In this document: one piece after another, positions 1 through 10,473 of the stretch | Numbering within the stretch: position 1 is the stretch's first letter | Layout of the letters: each line of letters opens with the position of its first letter | Source of the DNA: Auanema rhodensis | Taxonomy: Eukaryota > Nematoda > Chromadorea > Rhabditida > Rhabditidae | Reading direction: 5' to 3' | Assembly: GCA_964057225.1 (NCBI GenBank) | Contig: OZ059895.1 | Location: forward strand, 2,542,001-2,606,000 | DNA: 64,000 bases | Made by a program: the position numbers and the translations under genes | The notes under the pieces: generated by a model | What the model was told of the DNA's origin: nothing | Databases searched by the model: none | What the model saw: the letters and a program-made list of their open reading frames with translations, nothing else

Positions 1-23
1 TTGTCAAAATGTTTTTGGAAGCA

Positions 24-51
24 ATGTTGAGTGTACATGGAAACTCAACAT
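24..51. repeat. Inverted repeat 1 of the monomer (9-bp arms)
   Basis: ATGTTGAGT at 24-32 is the perfect reverse complement of ACTCAACAT at 43-51, around a 10-base loop. It recurs in nearly every monomer. Occasional variants hit an arm: C to G at unit position 46 in the copies starting 42115 and 42817, G to A at position 29 in the copy starting 54751, and A to G at position 50 in copies starting 54400, 55804 and 60367. It could extrude as a hairpin in single-stranded or supercoiled DNA; whether it does is unknown. Confidence 0.85.
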
Positions 52-119
52 ACACTTATGCATCATTTTTCAAACGATCATAACTAATTCTTGTATTAAG
101 CGTTTCTCAATGTAGTATA

Positions 120-189
120 GTGCATTCGATGCGGATTTTTAAGCTGGGTCGATCTGTGTTATCAGATTTGCGCTAGCTTAAAAATGCAC
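120..189. repeat. Inverted repeat 2 of the monomer (10-bp arms plus outer 5 bp)
   Basis: TTTTTAAGCT at 136-145 pairs perfectly with AGCTTAAAAA at 175-184, leaving a 29-base spacer. Outside it, GTGCA at 120-124 is complementary to TGCAC at 185-189, with an 11-base asymmetric bulge on the left side. This is the longest dyad in the unit. Some monomer classes break it (T to G at position 137 in copies such as 26322 and 28076; A to G at position 180 in copies such as 27374 and 28777), and no compensating changes accompany them, so strict structural selection is not evident. Confidence 0.8.
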
Positions 190-202
190 CGAGATATCAA
201 CT

Positions 203-224
203 GATATAAGTTCACACTTATATC
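203..224. repeat. Inverted repeat 3 of the monomer (8-bp arms, 6-nt loop)
   Basis: GATATAAG at 203-210 and CTTATATC at 217-224 are perfect reverse complements around the loop TTCACA, the tightest hairpin candidate in the unit. An overlapping alternative, ATATCA-AC-TGATAT at 194-207, has a loop too short to form readily and would compete. Most monomers keep the hairpin intact; exceptions include the copies starting 3862 and 8074 (A to T at position 209), two 84/85-type copies and their duplicates near 29700-33230 (changes at 224-225), and two copies with A to G at position 222 (near 41633 and 49004). Confidence 0.85.
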
Positions 225-288
225 CTCGATTTTCACCCTGAAGAATTAATTTTTTCGTTGAATAACATTGTCCATCGTCTTCGCCTTG

Positions 289-367
289 AAAAAAAGAATC
301 TAAAAACATCTACTTTTTGCTAAATTATTTTGAAATTTTTCGAAAAAATTTTTGTCAAAATGTTTTT
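289..367. other. Phased A/T tracts across the monomer junction, possible curved DNA
   Basis: A or T tracts of 4-7 bases are spaced about 8-13 bp apart: A7 at 289-295, A5 at 302-306, T5 at 314-318, T4 at 328-331, T5 at 336-340, A6 at 343-348 with T5 at 349-353, A4 at 357-360 and T5 at 363-367. The spacing approximates the helical repeat, the arrangement known to give intrinsic bending in satellite DNA. Tract total length is held constant across monomers even where individual bases are substituted. Curvature itself is inferred and was not calculated. Confidence 0.5.
336..347. repeat. 12-bp palindrome TTTTTCGAAAAA at the monomer end
   Basis: This perfect palindrome with a central TTCGAA recurs once per monomer. 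It is altered in two monomer classes: C to G at its centre in four consecutive copies (ends near 693, 1044, 1395 and 1746) and an A to C change just inside the A run in copies with the CGAAACAATT variant (for example near 47372, 53692, 55445 and 60008). Confidence 0.8.
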
Positions 368-2106
368 GGAAGCAATGTTGAGTGTACATGGAAACTCAAC
401 ATACACTAATGCATCATTTTTCAAACGATCATAACTAATTTTTGTATTAAGCGTTTCTCAATGTAGTATAGTGCATTCGATGCGGATTTTTAAGCTGCGT
501 CGATTTGTGTTATCAGATTTGCGCTAGCTTAAAAATGCACCGAGATATCAACTGATATAAGTTCACACTTATATCCTCGATTTTCACCCTGAAGAATTAA
601 TTTTTTCGTTGAATAACATTGTCCATCGTCTTTGCCTTGAAAAAAGGAATCTAAAAACATCTACTTTTTGCTAAATTATTTTGAAATTTTTGGAAAAAAT
701 TTTTGCCAAAATGTTTTTGGAAGCAATGTTGAGTGTACATGGAAACTCAACATACACTAATGCATCATTTTTCAAACGATCATAACTAATTTTTGTATTA
801 AGCGTTTCTCAATGTAGTATAGTGCATTCGATGCGGATTTTTAAGCTGCGTCGATTTGTGTTATCAGATTTGCGCTAGCTTAAAAATGCACCGAGATATC
901 AACTGATATAAGTTCACACTTATATCCTCGATTTTCACCCTGAAGAATTAATTTTTTCGTTGAATAACATTGTCCATCGTCTTTGCCTTGAAAAAAGGAA
1001 TCTAAAAACATCTACTTTTTGCTAAATTATTTTGAAATTTTTGGAAAAAATTTTTGCCAAAATGTTTTTGGAAGCAATGTTGAGTGTACATGGAAACTCA
1101 ACATACACTAATGCATCATTTTTCAAACGATCATAACTAATTTTTGTATTAAGCGTTTCTCAATGTAGTATAGTGCATTCGATGCGGATTTTTAAGCTGC
1201 GTCGATTTGTGTTATCAGATTTGCGCTAGCTTAAAAATGCACCGAGATATCAACTGATATAAGTTCACACTTATATCCTCGATTTTCACCCTGAAGAATT
1301 AATTTTTTCGTTGAATAACATTGTCCATCGTCTTTGCCTTGAAAAAAGGAATCTAAAAACATCTACTTTTTGCTAAATTATTTTGAAATTTTTGGAAAAA
1401 ATTTTTGCCAAAATGTTTTTGGAAGCAATGTTGAGTGTACATGGAAACTCAACATACACTAATGCATCATTTTTCAAACGATCATAACTAATTTTTGTAT
1501 TAAGCGTTTCTCAATGTAGTATAGTGCATTCGATGCGGATTTTTAAGCTGCGTCGATTTGTGTTATCAGATTTGCGCTAGCTTAAAAATGCACCGAGATA
1601 TCAACTGATATAAGTTCACACTTATATCCTCGATTTTCACCCTGAAGAATTAATTTTTTCGTTGAATAACATTGTCCATCGTCTTTGCCTTGAAAAAAGG
1701 AATCTAAAAACATCTACTTTTTGCTAAATTATTTTGAAATTTTTGGAAAAAATTTTTGCCAAAATGTTTTTGGAAGCAATGTTGAGTGTACATGGAAACT
1801 CAACATACACTAATGCATCATTTTTCAAACGATCATAACTAATTTTTGTATTAAGCGTTTCTCAATGTAGTATAGTGCATTCGATGCGGATTTTTAAGCT
1901 GCGTCGATTTGTGTTATCAGATTTGCGCTAGCTTAAAAATGCACCGAGATATCAACTGATATAAGTTCACACTTATATCCTCGATTTTCACCCTGAAGAA
2001 TTAATTTTTTCGTTGAATAACATTGTCCATCGTCTTCGCCTTGAAAAAAGGAATCTAAAAACATCTACTTTTTGCTAAATTATTTTGAAATTTTTCGAAA
2101 AAATTT
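352..2106. repeat. Single-monomer amplification, about four near-identical units
   Basis: Monomers starting at 352, 703, 1054, 1405 and 1756 share a set of marks not seen elsewhere: a GG instead of CG at the end-of-unit palindrome together with TTGCC instead of TTGTC at the next unit start. The joint variant occurs at four consecutive junctions (near 693, 1044, 1395 and 1746), and the intervening sequence appears identical. This is a local run in which one monomer, not a multimer, was the copied unit. The 3' part of the 1756 copy reverts to the common type, so the run ends inside that monomer. Confidence 0.85.
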
Positions 2107-5100
2107 TTGTCAAAATGTTTTTGGAAGCAATGTTGAGTGTACATGGAAACTCAACATACACTTATGCATCATTTTTCAAACGATCATAACTAATTCTTGT
2201 ATTAAGCGTTTCTCAATGTAGTATAGTGCATTCGATGCGGATTTTTAAGCTGGGTCGATCTGTGTTATCAGATTTGCGCTAGCTTAAAAATGCACCGAGA
2301 TATCAACTGATATAAGTTCACACTTATATCCTCGATTTTCACCCTGAAGAATTAATTTTTTCGTTGAATAACATTGTCCATCGTCTTCGCCTTGAAAAAA
2401 AGAATCTAAAAACATCTACTTTTTGCTAAATTATTTTGAAATTTTTCGAAAAAATTTTTGTCAAAATGTTTTTGGAAGCAATGTTGAGTGTACATGGAAA
2501 CTCAACATACACTAATGCATCATTTTTCAAACGATCATAACTAATTTTTGTATTAAGCGTTTCTCAATGTAGTATAGTGCATTCGATGCGGATTTTTAAG
2601 CTGCGTCGATTTGTGTTATCAGATTTGCGCTAGCTTAAAAATGCACCGAGATATCAACTGATATAAGTTCACACTTATATCCTCGATTTTCACCCTGAAG
2701 AATTAATTTTTTCGTTGAATAACATTGTCCATCGTCTTCGCCTTGAAAAAAGAAATCTAAAAACATCTACTTTTTGCTAAATTATTTTGAAATTTTTCGA
2801 AAAAATTTTTGTCAAAATGTTTTTGGAAGCAATGTTGAGTGTACATGGAAACTCAACATACACTTATGCATCATTTTTCAAACGATCATAACTAATTTTT
2901 GTATTAAGCGTTTTTCAATGTAGTATAGTGCATTCGATGCGGATTTTTAAGCTGCGTCGATTTGTCTTATCAGATTTGCGCTAGCTTAAAAATGCACCGA
3001 GATATCAACTGATATAAGTTCACACTTATATCCTCGATTTTCACCCTGAAGAATTAATTTTTTCGTTGAATAACATTGTCCATCGTCTTCGCCTTGAAAA
3101 AAGAAATCTAAAAACATCTACTTTTTGCTAAATTATTTTGAAATTTTTCGAAAAAATTTTTGTCAAAATGTTTTTGGAAGCAATGTTGAGTGTACATGGA
3201 AACTCAACATACACTAATGCATCATTTTTCAAACGATCATAACTAATTTTTGTATTAAGCGTTTCTCAATGTAGTATAGTGCATTCGATGCGGATTTTTA
3301 AGCTGCGTCGATTTGTGTTATCAGATTTGCGCTAGCTTAAAAATGCACCGAGATATCAACTGATATAAGTTCACACTTATATCCTCGATTTTCACCCTGA
3401 AGAATTAATTTTTTCGTTGAATAACATTGTCCATCGTCTTCGCCTTGAAAAAAGGAATCTAAAAACATCTACTTTTTGCTAAATTATTTTGAAATTTTTC
3501 GAAAAAATTTTTGTCAAAATGTTTTTGGAAGCAATGTTGAGTGTACATGGAAACTCAACATACACTTATGCATCATTTTTCGAACAATCATAACTAATTT
3601 TTGTATTAAGCGTTTCTCAATGTAGTATAGTGCATTCGATGCGGATTTTTAAGCTGGGTCGATCTGTGTTATCAGATTTGCGCTAGCTTAAAAATGCACC
3701 GAGATATCAACTGATATAAGTTCACACTTATATCCTCGATTTTCACCATGAAGAAATAATTTTTTTGTTGAATAACATTGTCCATCGTCTTTGCCTTGAA
3801 AAATGGAATCTAAAAACATCTACTTTTTGCTAAATTATTTTGAAATTTTTCGAAAAAATTTTTGTCAAAATGTTTTTGGAAGCAATGTTGAGTGTACATG
3901 GAAACTCAACATACACTTATGCATCATTTTTCGAACAATCATAACTAATTTTTGTATTAAGCGTTTCTCAATGTAGTATAGTGCATTCGATGCGGATTTT
4001 TAAGCTGCGTCGATTTGTCTTATCAGATTTGCGCTAGCTTAAAAATGCACCGAGATATCAACTGATATATGTTCACACTTATATCCTCGATTTTCACCCT
4101 GAAGAATTAATTTTTTCGTTGAATAACATTGTCCATCGTCTTCGCCTTGAAAAAAAGAATCTAAAAACATCTACTTTTTGCTAAATTATTTTGAAATTTT
4201 TCGAAAAAATTTTTGTCAAAATGTTTTTGGAAGCAATGTTGAGTGTACATGGAAACTCAACATACACTAATGCATCATTTTTCAAACGATCATAACTAAT
4301 TTTTGTATTAAGCGTTTCTCAATGTAGTATAGTGCATTCGATGCGGATTTTTAAGCTGCGTCGATTTGTGTTATCAGATTTGCGCTAGCTTAAAAATGCA
4401 CCGAGATATCAACTGATATAAGTTCACACTTATATCCTCGATTTTCACCCTGAAGAATTAAATTTTTCGTTGAATAACATTGTCCATCGTCTTCGCCTTG
4501 AAAAAAAGAATCTAAAAACAACTACTTTTTGCTAAATTATTTTGAAATTTTTCGAAAAAATTTTTGTCAAAATGTTTTTGGAAGCAATGTTGAGTGTACA
4601 TGGAAACTCAACATACACTAATGCATCATTTTTCAAACCATCATAACTAATTTTTGTATTAAGCGTTTCTCAATGTAGTATAGTGCATTCGATGCGGATT
4701 TTTAAGCTGCGTCGATCTGTGTTATCAGATTTGCGCTAGCTTAAAAATGCACCGAGATATCAACTGATATAAGTTCACACTTATATCCTCGATTTTCACC
4801 CTGAAGAATTAATTTTTTCGTTGAATAACATTGTCCATCGTCTTCGCCTTGAAAAAAAGAATCTAAAAACATCTACTTCTTGCTAAATTATTTTGAAATT
4901 TTTCGAAAAAATTTTTGTCAAAATGTTTTTGGAAGCAATGTTGAGTGTACATGGAAACTCAACATACACTAATGCATCATTTTTCAAACGATCATAACTA
5001 ATTTTTGTATTAAGCGTTTCTCAATGTAGTATAGTGCATTCGATGCGGATTTTTAAGCTGCGTCGATTTGTGTTATCAGATTTGCGCTAGCTTAAAAATG

Positions 5101-8100
5101 CACCGAGATATCAACTGATATAAGTTCACACTTATATCCTCGATTTTCACCCTGAAGAATTAATTTTTTCGTTGAATAACATTGTCCATCGTCTTCGCCT
5201 TGAAAAAAAGAATCTAAAAACAACTACTTTTTGCTAAATTATTTTGAAATTTTTCGAAAAAATTTTTGTCAAAATGTTTTTGGAACCAATGTTGAGTGTA
5301 CATGGAAACTCAACATACACTAATGCATCATTTTTCAAACGATCATAACTAATTTTTGTATTAAGCGTTTCTCAATGTAGTATAGTGCATTCGATGCGGA
5401 TTTTTAAGCTGGGTCGATCTGTGTTATCAGATTTGCGCTAGCTTAAAAATGCACCGAGATATCAACTGATATAAGTTCACACTTATATCCTCGATTTTCA
5501 CCCTGAAGAATTAATTTTTTCGTTGAATAACATTGTCCATCGTCTTCGCCTTGAAAAAAAGAATCTAAAAACATCTACTTTTTGCTAAATTATTTTGAAA
5601 TTTTTCGAAAAAATTTTTGTCAAAATGTTTTTGGAAGCAATGTTGAGTGTACATGGAAACTCAACATACACTAATGCATCATTTTTCAAACAATCATAAC
5701 TAATTTTTGTATTAAGCGTTGCTCAATGTAGTATAGTGCATTCGATGCGGATTTTTAAGCTGGGTCGATCTGTGTTATCAGATTTGCGCTAGCTTAAAAA
5801 TGCACCGAGATATCAACTGATATAAGTTCACACTTATATCCTCGATTTTCACCCTGAAGAATTAATTTTTTCGTTGAATAACATTGTCCATCGTCTTCGC
5901 CTTGAAAAAAAGAATCTAAAAACATCTACTTTTTGCTAAATTATTTTGAAATTTTTCGAAAAAATTTTTGTCAAAATGTTTTTGGAAGCAATGTTGAGTG
6001 TACATGGAAACTCAACATACACTAATGCATCATTTTTCAAACAATCATAACTAATTTTTGTATTAAGCGTTTCTCAATGTAGTATAGTGCATTCGATGCG
6101 GATTTTTAAGCTGCGTCGATTTGTGTTATCAGATTTGCGCTAGCTTAAAAATGCACCGAGATATCAACTGATATAAGTTCACACTTATATCCTCGATTTT
6201 CACCCTGAAGAATTAATTTTTTCGTTGAATAACATTGTCCATCGTCTTCGCCTTGAAAAAAGGAATCTAAAAACATCTACTTTTTGCTAAATTATTTTGA
6301 AATTTTTCGAAAAAATTTTTGTCAAAATGTTTTTGGAAGCAATGTTGAGTGTACATGGAAACTCAACATACACTTATGCATCATTTTTCAAACGATCATA
6401 ACTAATTCTTGTATTAAGCGTTTCTCAATGTAGTATAGTGCATTCGATGCGGATTTTTAAGCTGGGTCGATCTGTGTTATCAGATTTGCGCTAGCTTAAA
6501 AATGCACCGAGATATCAACTGATATAAGTTCACACTTATATCCTCGATTTTCACCCTGAAGAATTAATTTTTTCGTTGAATAACATTGTCCATCGTCTTC
6601 GCCTTGAAAAAAAGAATCTAAAAACATCTACTTTTTGCTAAATTATTTTGAAATTTTTCGAAAAAATTTTTGTCAAAATGTTTTTGGAAGCAATGTTGAG
6701 TGTACATGGAAACTCAACATACACTAATGCATCATTTTTCAAACGATCATAACTAATTTTTGTATTAAGCGTTTCTCAATGTAGTATAGTGCATTCGATG
6801 CGGATTTTTAAGCTGCGTCGATTTGTGTTATCAGATTTGCGCTAGCTTAAAAATGCACCGAGATATCAACTGATATAAGTTCACACTTATATCCTCGATT
6901 TTCACCCTGAAGAATTAATTTTTTCGTTGAATAACATTGTCCATCGTCTTCGCCTTGAAAAAAGAAATCTAAAAACATCTACTTTTTGCTAAATTATTTT
7001 GAAATTTTTCGAAAAAATTTTTGTCAAAATGTTTTTGGAAGCAATGTTGAGTGTACATGGAAACTCAACATACACTTATGCATCATTTTTCAAACGATCA
7101 TAACTAATTTTTGTATTAAGCGTTTTTCAATGTAGTATAGTGCATTCGATGCGGATTTTTAAGCTGCGTCGATTTGTCTTATCAGATTTGCGCTAGCTTA
7201 AAAATGCACCGAGATATCAACTGATATAAGTTCACACTTATATCCTCGATTTTCACCCTGAAGAATTAATTTTTTCGTTGAATAACATTGTCCATCGTCT
7301 TCGCCTTGAAAAAAGAAATCTAAAAACATCTACTTTTTGCTAAATTATTTTGAAATTTTTCGAAAAAATTTTTGTCAAAATGTTTTTGGAAGCAATGTTG
7401 AGTGTACATGGAAACTCAACATACACTAATGCATCATTTTTCAAACGATCATAACTAATTTTTGTATTAAGCGTTTCTCAATGTAGTATAGTGCATTCGA
7501 TGCGGATTTTTAAGCTGCGTCGATTTGTGTTATCAGATTTGCGCTAGCTTAAAAATGCACCGAGATATCAACTGATATAAGTTCACACTTATATCCTCGA
7601 TTTTCACCCTGAAGAATTAATTTTTTCGTTGAATAACATTGTCCATCGTCTTCGCCTTGAAAAAAGGAATCTAAAAACATCTACTTTTTGCTAAATTATT
7701 TTGAAATTTTTCGAAAAAATTTTTGTCAAAATGTTTTTGGAAGCAATGTTGAGTGTACATGGAAACTCAACATACACTTATGCATCATTTTTCGAACAAT
7801 CATAACTAATTTTTGTATTAAGCGTTTCTCAATGTAGTATAGTGCATTCGATGCGGATTTTTAAGCTGGGTCGATCTGTGTTATCAGATTTGCGCTAGCT
7901 TAAAAATGCACCGAGATATCAACTGATATAAGTTCACACTTATATCCTCGATTTTCACCATGAAGAAATAATTTTTTTGTTGAATAACATTGTCCATCGT
8001 CTTTGCCTTGAAAAATGGAATCTAAAAACATCTACTTTTTGCTAAATTATTTTGAAATTTTTCGAAAAAATTTTTGTCAAAATGTTTTTGGAAGCAATGT

Positions 8101-10473
8101 TGAGTGTACATGGAAACTCAACATACACTTATGCATCATTTTTCGAACAATCATAACTAATTTTTGTATTAAGCGTTTCTCAATGTAGTATAGTGCATTC
8201 GATGCGGATTTTTAAGCTGCGTCGATTTGTCTTATCAGATTTGCGCTAGCTTAAAAATGCACCGAGATATCAACTGATATATGTTCACACTTATATCCTC
8301 GATTTTCACCCTGAAGAATTAATTTTTTCGTTGAATAACATTGTCCATCGTCTTCGCCTTGAAAAAAAGAATCTAAAAACATCTACTTTTTGCTAAATTA
8401 TTTTGAAATTTTTCGAAAAAATTTTTGTCAAAATGTTTTTGGAAGCAATGTTGAGTGTACATGGAAACTCAACATACACTAATGCATCATTTTTCAAACG
8501 ATCATAACTAATTTTTGTATTAAGCGTTTCTCAATGTAGTATAGTGCATTCGATGCGGATTTTTAAGCTGCGTCGATTTGTGTTATCAGATTTGCGCTAG
8601 CTTAAAAATGCACCGAGATATCAACTGATATAAGTTCACACTTATATCCTCGATTTTCACCCTGAAGAATTAAATTTTTCGTTGAATAACATTGTCCATC
8701 GTCTTCGCCTTGAAAAAAAGAATCTAAAAACAACTACTTTTTGCTAAATTATTTTGAAATTTTTCGAAAAAATTTTTGTCAAAATGTTTTTGGAAGCAAT
8801 GTTGAGTGTACATGGAAACTCAACATACACTAATGCATCATTTTTCAAACCATCATAACTAATTTTTGTATTAAGCGTTTCTCAATGTAGTATAGTGCAT
8901 TCGATGCGGATTTTTAAGCTGCGTCGATCTGTGTTATCAGATTTGCGCTAGCTTAAAAATGCACCGAGATATCAACTGATATAAGTTCACACTTATATCC
9001 TCGATTTTCACCCTGAAGAATTAATTTTTTCGTTGAATAACATTGTCCATCGTCTTCGCCTTGAAAAAAAGAATCTAAAAACATCTACTTCTTGCTAAAT
9101 TATTTTGAAATTTTTCGAAAAAATTTTTGTCAAAATGTTTTTGGAAGCAATGTTGAGTGTACATGGAAACTCAACATACACTAATGCATCATTTTTCAAA
9201 CGATCATAACTAATTTTTGTATTAAGCGTTTCTCAATGTAGTATAGTGCATTCGATGCGGATTTTTAAGCTGCGTCGATTTGTGTTATCAGATTTGCGCT
9301 AGCTTAAAAATGCACCGAGATATCAACTGATATAAGTTCACACTTATATCCTCGATTTTCACCCTGAAGAATTAATTTTTTCGTTGAATAACATTGTCCA
9401 TCGTCTTCGCCTTGAAAAAAAGAATCTAAAAACAACTACTTTTTGCTAAATTATTTTGAAATTTTTCGAAAAAATTTTTGTCAAAATGTTTTTGGAACCA
9501 ATGTTGAGTGTACATGGAAACTCAACATACACTAATGCATCATTTTTCAAACGATCATAACTAATTTTTGTATTAAGCGTTTCTCAATGTAGTATAGTGC
9601 ATTCGATGCGGATTTTTAAGCTGGGTCGATCTGTGTTATCAGATTTGCGCTAGCTTAAAAATGCACCGAGATATCAACTGATATAAGTTCACACTTATAT
9701 CCTCGATTTTCACCCTGAAGAATTAATTTTTTCGTTGAATAACATTGTCCATCGTCTTCGCCTTGAAAAAAAGAATCTAAAAACATCTACTTTTTGCTAA
9801 ATTATTTTGAAATTTTTCGAAAAAATTTTTGTCAAAATGTTTTTGGAAGCAATGTTGAGTGTACATGGAAACTCAACATACACTAATGCATCATTTTTCA
9901 AACAATCATAACTAATTTTTGTATTAAGCGTTGCTCAATGTAGTATAGTGCATTCGATGCGGATTTTTAAGCTGGGTCGATCTGTGTTATCAGATTTGCG
10001 CTAGCTTAAAAATGCACCGAGATATCAACTGATATAAGTTCACACTTATATCCTCGATTTTCACCCTGAAGAATTAATTTTTTCGTTGAATAACATTGTC
10101 CATCGTCTTCGCCTTGAAAAAAAGAATCTAAAAACATCTACTTTTTGCTAAATTATTTTGAAATTTTTCGAAAAAATTTTTGTCAAAATGTTTTTGGAAG
10201 CAATGTTGAGTGTACATGGAAACTCAACATACACTAATGCATCATTTTTCAAACAATCATAACTAATTTTTGTATTAAGCGTTTCTCAATGTAGTATAGT
10301 GCATTCGATGCGGATTTTTAAGCTGCGTCGATTTGTGTTATCAGATTTGCGCTAGCTTAAAAATGCACCGAGATATCAACTGATATAAGTTCACACTTAT
10401 ATCCTCGATTTTCACCCTGAAGAATTAATTTTTTCGTTGAATAACATTGTCCATCGTCTTCGCCTTGAAAAAA
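1832..10473. repeat. 12-monomer (4212-bp) tandem duplication
   Basis: Sequence from about 1832 to 6261 matches 6044 to 10473 at a constant shift of 4212 bp (12 x 351). Rare markers recur at exactly that distance: TAATTCTTGT at 2191/6403, the CCATGAAGAAATAATT variant at 3746/7958, ACTGATATAT at 4061/8273, AAACCATC near 4637/8849, TGGAACCAATG at 5281/9493 and GTTGCTC near 5719/9931. The left limit is set by G versus A at unit position 76 (1831 versus 6043), the right limit by G versus A at position 295 (6262 versus 10474). I saw no internal difference, so the event looks recent. The stretch 1-631 also matches 2107-2737 (shift 2106 bp), showing that the 5' end of this unit was copied further left. 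Confidence 0.9.

Larger units (their letters stand above)
1..351. repeat. Reference satellite monomer (first copy)
   Basis: This copy is used as the coordinate frame for the array. Landmarks in order: GTTTTTGG at 11-18; a 9-bp-arm inverted repeat at 24-51; a variable segment at 57-76; the GTGCA...TGCAC and TTTTTAAGCT...AGCTTAAAAA inverted repeat at 120-189; an 8-bp-arm hairpin at 203-224; a T6 run near 250-255; an A7 run at 289-295; then a string of A and T tracts ending in the palindrome TTTTTCGAAAAA at 336-347. I count 12 CpG dinucleotides, 58 C and 53 G. The unit start is arbitrary because the array has no visible edge. I see no internal half-unit repeat that would make 351 an obvious dimer of about 175 bp. 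Confidence 0.95.

Noticed and set aside
203-224. Intrinsic transcription terminator
   Set aside because: The hairpin has AT-rich arms and is not followed by a T run. It recurs in every non-coding monomer, and the sequence looks eukaryotic.
253-269. CENP-B box-like sequence (TTCGTTGAATAAC...)
   Set aside because: The first half fits the TTCG....A spacing, but the essential CGGG half is absent (ACAT instead), and I found no better match on either strand of the monomer.
1-351. 351 bp as a dimer of two related 175-bp halves
   Set aside because: Comparing positions 1-175 with 176-351 by eye gives no consistent similarity beyond shared A/T tracts.
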